64,000 nucleotides of DNA from Peronospora farinosa (Eukaryota > Oomycota > Peronosporomycetes > Peronosporales > Peronosporaceae): assembly GCA_947646735.1 (NCBI GenBank), contig CANTFK010000528.1, positions 140,497 to 204,496 on the forward strand, read 5' to 3'. Made by a program: the position numbers and the translations under genes. Shown in pieces: positions 9,947 through 20,513 of this stretch (positions are counted from its first letter, which is position 1; each line of letters begins with the position of its first letter). The notes beneath the pieces were generated by a model that searched no databases, was not told the origin of the DNA, and worked only from the letters and a program-made list of their open reading frames with translations.

Positions 9947-12227
9947 ATGTCTTCTTCTTCGTCTGCGGCCGCTTCCCTTGTTAGCCGGGATGGTTCCGAT
10001 TCTGTCGTATCTGCAAGCTCTTCAGCTGTCTCAAGACCTGGAAAGTCATGCCTGACTTCCGATCCGCCTATGAAACATTCTTATGGATCGCGGATTTTGC
10101 TTCCTTCTACTCGCGTAGAATTCCCGCCCGTGGTGGATCGTCATACCTTGGAGTCGTCAATCGCGGCATTGTACAATCGTTTGGACGCCCAAACTGCCGT
10201 CGTGGACAGTTATCGTTCCTTGGAAGATGCTCTACGAGAGCAAAAAGTGCGCTCTACTCGGCTGGAACGTGAATTGCAATCCTTCCGGGAATAGCACCTC
10301 CTCTGTCAAAATTCGTCTTGGATCGCTACAAGCGGCTTCAGGAACGTTACGACACTGCGATCCAGAAAGCTTAAGAATTTGAAGATGAACTGGGCCTGCG
10401 GGAGGACCAATCTCAAGAGATTGCAAGTTTGAAAACCGCTTTACTCAAAGCAAACACGGCGAACCAGCATGCTCAGGAGAGACACCGATGAGAAATGACC
10501 GTGACTGAGCAAGTCTTGAAGGGTCAGTTCCAGATCCAGCTAGCTTCTTTCCAGGATCGTCTTGATACACTCCAAGCCACCCATGATGATCTTTTGAATG
10601 AGAATCTTCGTAAAGATATCTCTTTGGATCAGCTACGGCGAAAAATCTTGGATCGGGAAATGAAACGCGATCAGGCCGTCCACGATCGGGATGCACTTCG
10701 ATCCCATTTAGCCAAACTAGCTTCTGGAGCACTCCCAATCATCCAATCTGATCCTCCTGCACCAGATAGCTCGGCGTCCCGGAAAAGCAAACGGTCTTCG
10801 TCCCCATCAGCGGTCGAACTTCCACCCAAACGTCCTCGAGCCGTAGGCTCTTCTTCTTCGGGCCCGCCTGCCTCCAACCAAGGCAAAATTCCATCGATCC
10901 AGAGAAATGTCCCAGCACGATCCGCTAAATCAGCTAGTTCCACTGTACCAGCCCGATCTGTTGGATCTAAAAACGTGATCCGGATGCTTCCAAAGTTCAA
11001 GCAAAACCCCGGAAAAAACCTGCCGCCCCTTCGAAATCGAAAGGGAAGAAGAAAATTCCCACACCTCCGAAAAGGAAAAACAAGAAATCGATTCCTACGC
11101 CCCCTCCCTCCGAGTCAAGTGACGACGAAGAATTTTTGATTCTGGAGACTTCCTGCTTGCAGCCCTATCTGGATCGCGTTCTTCTTCTAGACGTCGTGGC
11201 TCGACAACTGGGGTCTTCCCGTACGTTGGATCGCCTGGCTCCCCGATCAATGTCGACACCTCCAGTTCCACGTCTGAGTCACTCTCAGCATCGCCTGCTC
11301 CATCCGCTCCGACTAAAATTTCGAAAGTGGATCTTTTTGGAGAACCCTCTAGTGATTCTGAGGGTGCGGTTAGCTTCACCAGCGAATCCCGTGAGAAGAT
11401 CAACATATTGCTTTTACCACACGAGTACGCCAATCTACCGGCTACTCAGAGGTCGCGCAATCAGTGGATCCCTGGATATCGCAAACGAATTCCTCGATCT
11501 TCAGCAGGTTGCGCCTTGGTCAGCCCGAAGAATTAGCTCTACCTGCGTGGCCGAGTTGGAAGTGGACTTCTTGTACAAGCATCTTTCTAAGCCCAAAGGA
11601 TACCCTTTTCCCATACTGACTATATCCAAGATACCGCCATATGATTCACTATGGACGCCCAGGCTGGTCACTTCGGCGCAAATTGCAGTACTTTATGACC
11701 AGGAACCATGGAAATCTCTTGATACTTTGGTCACCCCAGTTTCATTTCCGATGACTGGGTGGTTCGACGAGCTAAAAGTCCATTATTTTGATTTTGAAGA
11801 TCGACACCGGCAAGCGCTTTGGGAATCAACTCATCCGTTGTACCTATCGAAAGAGCAGCGTGAAAGCGATCCAGACTTGGCGAAGTTTTACCGGGAGCGT
11901 AAACAACGTCGATCACGATCTGGTCCCCACTGTAAAACAGTACTTCGATTCTTTCTTCGGGGAATAATTATGGGGCACTGCGATCTGGATATCTTGTTGG
12001 ATCCATTTTTCCTCCATTTCCCTCAGTCTTCCGAAATACCAGTATGGTATCCTGGTTTGGACTGCAAGCAGAAAAACATCCCCAACCTGATTACTGCACT
12101 GTCGCTATTGGATTCTGCGGAGCCTTATGGGAATCAATATCTATCCTCTATCGCGGATCACCCCGGTTCATCCCTCGCCCTTTTATCCAGTAATTTTTTT
12201 TCCCAAACAGCAATCGTGATCCGATAA
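9947..12227 (+). pseudogene. Antisense gene of element B: coiled-coil/basic/C-terminal-domain protein (about 760 codons, disrupted)
   Basis: It runs opposite to gag-pol, from just inside the 3' LTR to 193 bp from the chromodomain ORF. The N-terminus (ATG 9947) is MSSSSSAAAS. A long coiled coil follows (about 10140-10730, e.g. RLERELQSF, then SLKTALLKAN after the stops), then a Pro/Ser-rich basic stretch with PPKRPRAVG, an acidic SESSDDEE, and a C-terminal domain (ORF 11136-12227) with GWFDELKVHYFD and MGHCDLDILLDPFF. It is interrupted by TAG (10292), TAA (about 10373), TGA (about 10488) and a frameshift near 11130. Element C has a homologous gene at the same place and orientation, so it is a real element gene rather than a chance ORF. 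Function unknown; a nuclear DNA- or chromatin-binding role is inferred from the basic patch only. Confidence 0.72.
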
Positions 12228-12420
12228 CACTTCTTGATCGTTCAATACAATTCCGTTTTATTCCTCCTTTTCGTTAAAATTGTCTTCTTTTGTTGGGCTT
12301 CTTTAGCCGCGATCCAGTTTTCCAGACCTTCGATCGCCATACTCATTACACACAAATTTCCTTTCCACCACCCTATGCAACCTTCTTGCATATTATACCA
12401 TTCCCAACACTCGATCTCCG

Positions 12421-14219
12421 TTAGCCACCAGATCCCTCTTCATGTGATTGCATCACTTCAAAACGATTCCGGCTAATCTCGCCACGTTCAAAATCTCGCA
12501 ATAGGGCACCACAATTTAAGTCGGCTTCATCCACCCAGGATGGGTTAGCATAACCTTTCCAGTAGACTTTAAACTGTCTATGTACTCGTCCAGAACTTGT
12601 ATTTCTATCAGACCGTACATCCACAATCTTTTCCACTTCGAATTCATCGTCTTCCAGATTACCTTCAAAACTATCTTCCGGCAAAAGCGCTTCATCAAAA
12701 TCGAATCGATACTCTTCTTCAATCGTCAGCAAATTTTTTGGACGATCAGGGAACGTCTTTACTCTCTTCAACTTGGATATATGTACGACGGGAAATAATC
12801 GATATGGTGTACCAGCAATCTCCAGTCGGACAGCGTGATCTCCACACATTTCTTTTACTCGAAAAGGTCCATGCCACATATGTGCTAGCTTTCGAGCGTA
12901 CCCTTCTTTCACCCGATCCAAATATAACCAGACTTGCACCCCTGGTTCAATTTCGTGAGGCTTGAGATCTTCATTGTGGCGATCAGCATGTGTTTGGATC
13001 GCAGTCCTGAGTCTCTCATTTACTGCTTCTCTCGCCCGCTGATAATGCCGCTGCACATGATATCGCCATCTACGTAGATCGCGATCCCGACGCCTCGTAC
13101 TCCCTAATGGTAATGTAGCTTCCAACGTAGATCGCGGGTCCCAACCATGAATTAAGAAAAATGGCGTTTCGCCACGCACCCGATCTTGGGCGGTATTGAT
13201 CGCGAAAGCTAGGCGTTCGGCATACTCATCCCAGTCTTGTTGTTTAACGTCAGAGACATACATCTTTAATGCACGAGTCAGAGTTTGCACCATACGCTCA
13301 GCCGTTCCATTTGCTTGAGGTCGATATGCCATCGTTGCCCTTTGCTTCTGTCCAACAATTCGGTTAAACGCACGAAAAAAATCCGACATAAACCCGGGCT
13401 CTCGGTCATGACGTATTGCTTCACTAGCACCAAAACGACGAAAGACACACACTCTTCATTATTTTTAGCGATAGTTTGGGCTGTTCGCGACGAACTTGCT
13501 TTGGCGATCACGTAGCCAAAAAATAAATCGACCCAGATAAGTAACTCGGTATTTCCTTTGAACGATTTAGGCAGAGAAGGTATGTGATCCATGGCGATAA
13601 TTTGAAAAGGATAGGTAGAATGTAAATTCCCCGGTGATTCTCCATCAATCACGGGACGTCCCTTTCCAGTTTCACAATCTATGCATTGATTCACATAGTA
13701 TTGAACACTTCGATACAAACCCCTCCAGTGAAAATGCGCTCTGATCCGCTGGTAGATTCTCCCAATCCCCTGGTGACCCCCTTCCAAACTAGAATGATAA
13801 TGATGCAGGTTATCTTGCTGCAGATTTTCGGGCACCACCAGACGAGCGATTTCGTCCCGATCTTCGGATTTCGTTGTGGTTCCCGGGCAAAAATATAACA
13901 GATTATCTTTATCCACTTCATAATCATTAGCCATCTTGGCACATGATTTCGCTTCCTCGACCGTCAATGTCGAAATGTCGACGACCAAATATGCCTTCAG
14001 ATTAGCGATCCAGCGTTCTTCGTCTTGGGAACGCTGTATGCGATCAATTCTCATCTTCTGCACCATTTCTTCCTGCAAAATTTGTGGTTGTCGACGTTTT
14101 CTGCGTGGTGATCGAGCGATCGCCGCTACTTTAATCACTGAATTGGTCTCTTGAGGCTTTAGCAATTCATCCAACCGATTAAGCGTAATTAAATCTCGAC
14201 GATCCTCATCCGTAATCAT
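12421..14219 (-). CDS. Element B integrase and chromodomain (two frames)
   Basis: Frames 14219-13278 and 13452-12421 overlap with a shift. The first has the HHCC zinc region (HHYHSSLEGGHQGIGR ... CIDCETGKG) and the first catalytic Asp (AMDHIPSLPK). The second has IRHDREPGFM and the PQANGTAERMVQ motif with the catalytic Glu, then the C-terminal region (GYARKLAHMWHGPFRV). A chromodomain closes it (FEVEKIVDVR ... YWKGYANPSWVDEADL). It inserts element cDNA; the chromodomain may tether it to marked nucleosomes. The frameshift makes this copy defective unless it is a sequence error. Confidence 0.85.
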
Positions 14220-16323
14220 ACTCGCCCCCCTTCTCGTTGCAATGCGATACTAGCTAATCGATCTGCGCTCTGATTCCAATCGCGTTTCATATGTAGAAAC
14301 TTATGAGCAGGCCACGACAGCAATTTGTCCAATGCTTTATGTCGCAATAATTGCAGACCTGGTGCCTTACAATCAATTTCACCACGCATTTGTCGTATCA
14401 CCAAATTCGAGTCTCCACAAATTATAACTCGTCCCCTGTCCTGGTTTGCGAGTAATTCAAAACCCAGCAACATGCCGTTGTATCTGCTTCATTCACTGTT
14501 AGATCCGTTGAATATTTGGAAACTGCCTCCAAAATTGTCCACTCTGGTAATTGCCACACAATAGCACTATAAGCTCCACCTTTACGTTTTACTCGTGCCG
14601 ATCCATCGAAACTGACGACCAAAAGACTTTCCGTCTTTCCTACCGTAGGAGGAGGCATACTTATAGTCCTTCCTGGCTGTTTCCGGGGAGCGATCGCAAT
14701 TAGTACCTCATCGACTTCTTCACGGGGCGTTATACTTGCCGCCAAAGCTCCAAGTATTTCGTCCTCTCCTTTCTCGCATTTCTTAATCTTCAACGTCCAA
14801 GTCGATAACAATGCAGCCCACCTTCCTAGTCTTCCATTAAGACCGGAGGATTGTACTAGCCAGGCCAGCGTTGAGTAACGTGTAAAAACCTTTATCTCTC
14901 GCGAGACTAGCATAGCATAGCATGTATTTAGAATCCGGAGAAGTGCTAGAACTTCTTTCTCGACCATCCCGTAATTTATTTCATTCGGCTTCAACGTCCG
15001 AATTGAAAATGTTACCGGCCAATATATGCCATCAAATTCCTGCAGCAAAGCCGCTGAAACCGCCCATTTACTTGCGTAAACAACAATAACTGGAGATCGA
15101 TCTGGATCGAAGTGCTTGAGAATCGGGGTATTTGCGATCTTGGCTTTCAACATAGTGAACGCGATCATCGATTTTTCCCATCTAGTCGGACCTTCTCGAT
15201 CTGGATCGCCCCCTGTATCAGGGTCTCGATCTGGATTAGGTTGATTCGTTTCTTGCCATTCACCATCGTTACTCCCTCCAACATTTTTAGCCAGTGTATT
15301 CACCTTATCCAAACGGCGGATTTCATGGAAATCTTCTTCCCGTAATTCGTACAACACCGACGCGTAAATCGCAAAATCCTTGACAAATCGGCTATAGTAA
15401 TCCAAACTCCCTAGAAAAGATTGCATCGATCGTAATGTCTTTGGGAATGGGATATTCACAAGTGATCCTAGATCTTTTGGATGTGCCTCTATTCCAGCGA
15501 GTGAAACTTGATGTCCCAAGTAATCCACCTTTCGTCGTCCCCAAAAACTTTTAGCCAGGCTTATCGACAGATTCCATTCATTGCATGCCTCTAGCAATCG
15601 TTTCACCTTATCATATAAGGAGGTCCACGACGTAGCTGGAATCAGTATGTCATCGATATATGATCTTCTACCAAGCACAGAGGGATTCTGGCTGGTATCC
15701 GGTTCTCCCTCTGAAAACACGTCAATCAATCTTGGCGATCCAGTATTTGGGAATCTCGAATCTGTTGATTCTGCACCGATCGTAGTCGTACTCTTGCCGA
15801 TTTTGAGATAGCCATACAACGCATTGTCTATAAGTCGCTGATAAATCTGTGGAGCGTTTTTCAGCCCAAACGGCATTCGCAACCATTCAAACAAACCCGA
15901 CGGTGTAATAAAAGCCGAAATCATTCTTGCCCGCTCCGTCATTTCCACGACACAAAATCCGCTCGCCATATCCATAGAGCAATACCACATCGCCTTGTCC
16001 ATGTCTTGTAGCAGTTCGCTTATCAAAGTCATGGGATAAACCATTAGTCTCGTCAGTTGGTTCACCCGTCGATAGTCGATACACAAACGGATGTCGACAC
16101 CGTTATTCTTAATGATCACAACAATTGGCGAGGCCCATGGTGAAGCCGATGTTCGAATGATTTTAGCTGATAATAATCCCTTGATTAGGTCAGCTAACTT
16201 CTCACGAAATTTAGGCGCGACTGGTCGCACCCGTTTTGCGATCGGATGTGCTTCACCAACATCTATATCACATACAGCTCCACGTGCCGCTGGAGGTAAG
16301 GTATTTCCTTTGCCGATAAGCAA
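14216..16323 (-). CDS. Element B reverse transcriptase, RNase H and second (archaeal/plant-type) RNase H
   Basis: The main frame 16323-14422 encodes RT (SPWASPIVVI, LCIDYRRVNQ, MPFGLKNAPQIYQ, catalytic YIDDI), then the gypsy RNase H (VVYASKWAVSAALL, RTLKPNEINYG). A second RNase H follows (VVSFDGSARVKRKGGAYSA), whose C-terminal half continues in another frame at 14473-14216 (VIICGDSNLVIRQMRGEI, WNQSADRLAS). RT copies the RNA and the RNases H remove it. Two RNase H domains in tandem are the mark of Chronos-type elements. One frameshift splits the second domain. Confidence 0.87.
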
Positions 16324-16358
16324 ATGACGACTCTTCCAAATCAGTTGTCGTAATTCTC

Positions 16359-16967
16359 TTAGTCTTCAGTTAGGGGAACTCCCGGATCGCCCACTTGTAT
16401 ATCCTCAATTGTGACTTCGGCTGTAGATGGACCAATTTCTGGCAAAACTGCCATGTGTTGATCTACGTCTTTGGCATACAACTCGCCACTTTCATGATAA
16501 TATGTTGGACTCTCCAGCTTCACCTCTTCACCTTTCGTCAAAAATTCTCCCTCGTTTTCCACATCGGACTTATTTTCCATCTTTCGGGATTGTGGATCGC
16601 GATTCTTTATCGCAGGATCGCGATCCGCACATATATCTTTAATTGCCAGATCACGATCCACAGAAGCACTGTCAATAATTGTTGGATCGCGATCTACATC
16701 CTCAATAATCGCAGGATCGCGATCCGCACATATATCTTTAATTGCCAAATCACGATCCACAGAAACAACTTCCATAATTGCTGGATCGCGATCTACACCA
16801 TCAATAATCGCAGGATCGCGATCCACAGAAACACTTTCAATGATTGCTGGATCGCGATCTGTAATTGTCGGATCGCGATCTCCATAATCATGATTGACAA
16901 GATTCATAAAGTGATCAACAAATTCTGAATCGATGCCCTCGTTGGTGCGAGCTTCTTTGACTGGCAC
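16359..16967 (-). CDS. Element B linker between protease and RT, DRDPAI repeat protein
   Basis: This is a 202-aa frame made largely of repeats of DRDPAI / DRDLAIKD encoded by GGATCGCGATC units, followed by an acidic stretch ending in VTIEDIQVGDPGVP, which is conserved with element C. The element's signature word GATCGCG is thus expanded inside coding DNA, and C has an analogous array at 37970-38120. Function unknown; it is probably a flexible spacer within the polyprotein. Confidence 0.7.
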   Translation of the reverse strand: MPVKEARTNEGIDSEFVDHFMNLVNHDYGDRDPTITDRDPAIIESVSVDRDPAIIDGVDRDPAIMEVVSVDRDLAIKDICADRDPAIIEDVDRDPTIIDSASVDRDLAIKDICADRDPAIKNRDPQSRKMENKSDVENEGEFLTKGEEVKLESPTYYHESGELYAKDVDQHMAVLPEIGPSTAEVTIEDIQVGDPGVPLTED

Positions 16968-17289
16968 ATCCTTTACTTAATCGACTTCTGGCGTTACTTT
17001 TGATTACATTAATCATAAACGGCGATCGTGCTGATCGTTAATGTTCGCCCTTGATCTCCCTGTCTTCTACAACTTTATCACCGACGTCACTTATTGTACT
17101 GCGTTCATCATTTGATCGTGACGCGAGTTTCACTGTTTCCGTGGTACTTTTTTCTGCTTCCTCTTTTGAGCGTGTTAAGATCCTTTTCAGTGTAGGTACG
17201 AAGGATGATCCACTAGCGGTCCGGTATATTCTTCCGATCGCTCTTCTTCTCGATCCGTTGTCGCTTCGAACGCTAATGTCTGCCATTCG

Positions 17290-18087
17290 TTATACCGACG
17301 CGATCCCACCCGAGACATATCCTGGGGACCGAGGTATCATATTAGCGACCATCCACCAACCTAATGGCGATCCATGACTTAAAGTCACTTCTTGATCGCC
17401 GATATTAGTCAGTTGTAAGTACTTGATCTGACCAGGTCCCGTAGTCACTGTGGGCACCCATTTCGGATCACGCCTCACCCAGATCTTGGCCTTAGGAGGA
17501 CTAACTCCGATCTTCACTTCGGTCGATTTACCCACGGGAATCACCACAAATTGATCTGGAATTGTGATCGCTTGTATAGTAGCCCGATAAGGGGGTGTTC
17601 GTTCATTCAGAAGGATCCTGACCTCATCAGGTAAACAAAGCGTTCCATCGGCTAAATCCAAGCGTATTCCAGCCGGTACCATGAAATTCATACCCAAGAT
17701 CGCGTCTTGACCTACTTGATCTCCAACCCAAGCATCAAAATAGTAAACCAATGATCCATTCAGCGTAATCTTTATTCTTGTACGACCATCCGTCATGTAT
17801 GTGTTCTCACCAATCCCAACGCATTCTTGCCTTTGGCTCTCGTCAATGACACATCCTACCTTACGAGCAAAGGTGGTGTCGACGATTGAGACTTCGGCTC
17901 CAGAATCAAACAACATAATCGCCTTTTCATTGTTGATCTTGCCCGTTGCCTTGGCTTGCTTGAACCATTTTCCTGGGGTATGATATTTCCAATATCCTCG
18001 TGATTCACCTGGTGCTAAGTCGAGCTCCATTTTAGCAGGCGATCGGGCATATTCATCAACTCTTACGACACTTGATATTGAACGCAA
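17290..18087 (-). CDS. Element B retropepsin-like protease region
   Basis: A 265-aa frame with the aspartic protease active-site signature LFDSGAEVSIVD near residue 58 and a hydrophobic flap-like region (DAWVGDQVGQDAILGMNF) that aligns with element C. It processes the Gag-Pol polyprotein. It overlaps the gag frame by 25 nt, consistent with a translational frameshift or a sequence break. Confidence 0.8.
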   Translation of the reverse strand: MRSISSVVRVDEYARSPAKMELDLAPGESRGYWKYHTPGKWFKQAKATGKINNEKAIMLFDSGAEVSIVDTTFARKVGCVIDESQRQECVGIGENTYMTDGRTRIKITLNGSLVYYFDAWVGDQVGQDAILGMNFMVPAGIRLDLADGTLCLPDEVRILLNERTPPYRATIQAITIPDQFVVIPVGKSTEVKIGVSPPKAKIWVRRDPKWVPTVTTGPGQIKYLQLTNIGDQEVTLSHGSPLGWWMVANMIPRSPGYVSGGIASV

Positions 18088-19061
18088 ATTTTTGAATCCT
18101 CACATGTATTAATCGGGTCGATCCAAGCGTAAACACCTTGATCAGTCCATCTTCTTTCCACAAATGCATAAATGCAGAGCCTAGAACGCTCGGCTCGTAC
18201 CAGATTCCAACCTGGCGAGCGTCCTAGTTTAACATTTCTTCTGCCTTCCAGCGGAAGCATTCCAGCATGCTTGATTGGAACATACCACTTGCGTATCATG
18301 TTGTAGAATTCTTCCATTCGGCACTTTCCACTCTCATGAACATCTCCGCAGGCGGAACAGGTGTAAAAACACTTATCCGAAGGGTGTCCCTTGCGACCAC
18401 ACTTCTGACACATTGGCCTCTTCCAACATCCACGATCATCATGTTTCTTTGATCCACAATGGATACAAGCCTTCTGATTCACCACGCGATCTGGACTGCG
18501 ATCTTGATCCAAATGGTCCAATCCAGCACGTTGATCACTATATTTCTTCACGCGATCCGGTACTGTAGCCACACAAAGGTTGCGTCGATCTGTATCAGCG
18601 TCCGATCCACTAAGGTCCGAATTTGACTCGCTGCTACTACCTTCCAGGCGGATTGCTCTCACGGCACGAGTTGGTTTCGAGGGTGTCGGAGTGGAGGCCG
18701 ACGCAGATCGCTGACAAAATTTGCTTGACCCCATTGCACTCGGATACTGTCTCTCTTCCATGCGTTGATATGTTCGAAAATTCTCTTCCATATCGTCGGC
18801 ATCTCCAAGGCGTAGCAACGTCAATTGCTTAGCCAGATCGCGATCGTCGAGCGTACCAATGAAATGTTCCACATGTTCTCGGCGATTTGAAGGCGATCCT
18901 TCCCGAATGGGGATTTTTGCTCGGATCGCGGCTACATTCAGCCGATACAAATATTTCAATGGCGTTTCATTGGGTCGCTTCTTTGCATGGTAGTATTGTC
19001 TCCCGATAGAATACCATATCCACAATACTGGATCATGAAGGTTTCCAGCAACGACTTCCAT
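18063..19061 (-). CDS. Element B Gag, C-terminal part with zinc knuckles
   Basis: A 332-aa frame. The N-terminal half holds capsid-like sequence (RQYYHAKKRPNETPLKYLYR). The C-terminal half carries Cys/His clusters (CIHCGSKKHDDRGCW, CQKCGRKGHPSDKC, CSACGDVHESGKC), of which the second is a classical CX2CX4HX4C knuckle. It is homologous to 35861-36744 of element C. It packages element RNA. Confidence 0.8.
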   Translation of the reverse strand: MEVVAGNLHDPVLWIWYSIGRQYYHAKKRPNETPLKYLYRLNVAAIRAKIPIREGSPSNRREHVEHFIGTLDDRDLAKQLTLLRLGDADDMEENFRTYQRMEERQYPSAMGSSKFCQRSASASTPTPSKPTRAVRAIRLEGSSSESNSDLSGSDADTDRRNLCVATVPDRVKKYSDQRAGLDHLDQDRSPDRVVNQKACIHCGSKKHDDRGCWKRPMCQKCGRKGHPSDKCFYTCSACGDVHESGKCRMEEFYNMIRKWYVPIKHAGMLPLEGRRNVKLGRSPGWNLVRAERSRLCIYAFVERRWTDQGVYAWIDPINTCEDSKICVQYQVS

Positions 19062-19210
19062 GAATTACGAGTGGATCGGCTAAGCTGGCTATAGCAATTT
19101 CGCGCCGGCCCCGTGAGTAAATCACCAAATACTAGACATTTCTCATCGTCCGGGGCTTGATCGCGTAAGAATGCAGACTTGGCCTTGTTGACCCAGCTTC
19201 TCGCCCGATC

Positions 19211-20140
19211 TTAGTCGTTGTTCCGTCCTGTAAATTCTTTTAGATCTGCGATCGCAGACATTCGAATACGCTGCGTGACAAGTCCACCATTAGGTACAGC
19301 GCCTGCACTTGAGACTTGTGGCCGTCTTAGATCCTCCAACCCCAAATCGTCTGGATCGTAATTATTGGATCGCGATTGACGCGATCCGGCCGATTCCATA
19401 TCCACATCCGAAATGCAGAATTTTGGGGTGTTTATGGAGATCGCGGATCGACTGGCGATCATGCGAGCTTGATCCTGCTCGTACTTTCTCATGGCAGCTT
19501 CAAAATGAGATTGCAATTGACCTGATCCATTCACATTCATGTCTTCAGCTGTAAGTGCCGTCGTCGATTGTTCTCTGGCCTTAATCGGTGCCAGTCGCTC
19601 GCGAATATGCGCTGTAACAGCCGGTCCAAGTGACATTCGCTGCATATTAATCGAGCTGTCCGACTCCCCTTCGGATTCCGCTGACATATACTGCGAAGAT
19701 CCAGTATGATATCCTTTTGGTATATCTGCAATCGGCTGGATCGCCTGATTCACCGGATCGCACTCTCCAGTTAGCGGAACTAACTTCGAAAACAGAGATC
19801 GCCCTGCTTGGATCACCCGATCATGATCGCATTCCAACAGCACCTGCGCGTCAAAAGCTCCAGCGGTGAATCCCGCGTTTTGGAGCAACTCCATAAGCCG
19901 ACGGATCGCTTCCAACTGGTTCGGTGTCGGAATGGGAGCTGAAATTGGTCCTCGCAGCGATCCAATTAACTTCGATTTCAAAATCTTTAGAACGGGATCG
20001 CTTGACAACAGATCTTTAAGCGCCTTCCAATGAAAACACCATTCCAGCTGATCCAGTTGCCATCCTTTCGCCTTGTCTTCCTCATGCGCTGGCTTCACGT
20101 CGATATCATCATGATCCGACTCAGGCGCCTTCATCTTCAC
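19211..20140 (-). CDS. Element B Gag, N-terminal part
   Basis: A 309-aa frame homologous to the first Gag frame of element C (34387-35610), with shared segments such as MQRMSLGPAV against DRMQLGPAGA, and DVDMESAGS against DVDMESVGS, and the same order. There is no known domain in the first half. The frame is separated from the downstream Gag frame by about 150 bp containing stops, so gag is disrupted in this copy. Confidence 0.7.
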   Translation of the reverse strand: MKMKAPESDHDDIDVKPAHEEDKAKGWQLDQLEWCFHWKALKDLLSSDPVLKILKSKLIGSLRGPISAPIPTPNQLEAIRRLMELLQNAGFTAGAFDAQVLLECDHDRVIQAGRSLFSKLVPLTGECDPVNQAIQPIADIPKGYHTGSSQYMSAESEGESDSSINMQRMSLGPAVTAHIRERLAPIKAREQSTTALTAEDMNVNGSGQLQSHFEAAMRKYEQDQARMIASRSAISINTPKFCISDVDMESAGSRQSRSNNYDPDDLGLEDLRRPQVSSAGAVPNGGLVTQRIRMSAIADLKEFTGRNND

Positions 20141-20494
20141 TCGAGATGGCTTCGAATTCTTCTTCTTCTTCGAATTCGGAGTGGTTTTGGATAAATTTCC
20201 TTCGGTTTTAACCGTAGGATTTTATCCACGGATCGCGTTTTGCAACGGAATCCGCAGGGGCCCTCGAAAGGACCTGAGGAGGGGGTAGAGGTTTTTCTTC
20301 CAGATCAATATCTTGATCTTCCTCTTTGGTTTTCTTTTCATCTGCGCCCCTCCCAAAACGCTGATGATCAGAGGATCTTTTTTCTTCACACGTCTGCGGT
20401 GATCCCTTTGCCGCTGACGCTTCAATCCCAGGTTCAATTTTGACCTTTACATCTTCTCTCAGAGACTCACGGTGAAATCCCGAGTCACCAGAAG

Positions 20495-20513
20495 ATCCGG
20501 GAACGCGCACCAT
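20495..20513 (-). promoter_or_regulatory. Primer-binding site of element B
   Basis: On the minus strand TGGTGCGCGTTCCCGGATC starts one base (A) after the 5' LTR. Its complement has tRNA 3'-end geometry: CCA, discriminator A, 7-nt acceptor arm AACGCGC, 5-nt T stem CCGGG. Element C has the same site with one change. The tRNA species is not assigned. Confidence 0.65.

Noticed and set aside
16395..16928. 177-aa plus-strand ORF rich in Ile/Cys/Arg repeats
   Set aside because: Antisense shadow of the DRDPAI repeat linker of element B.
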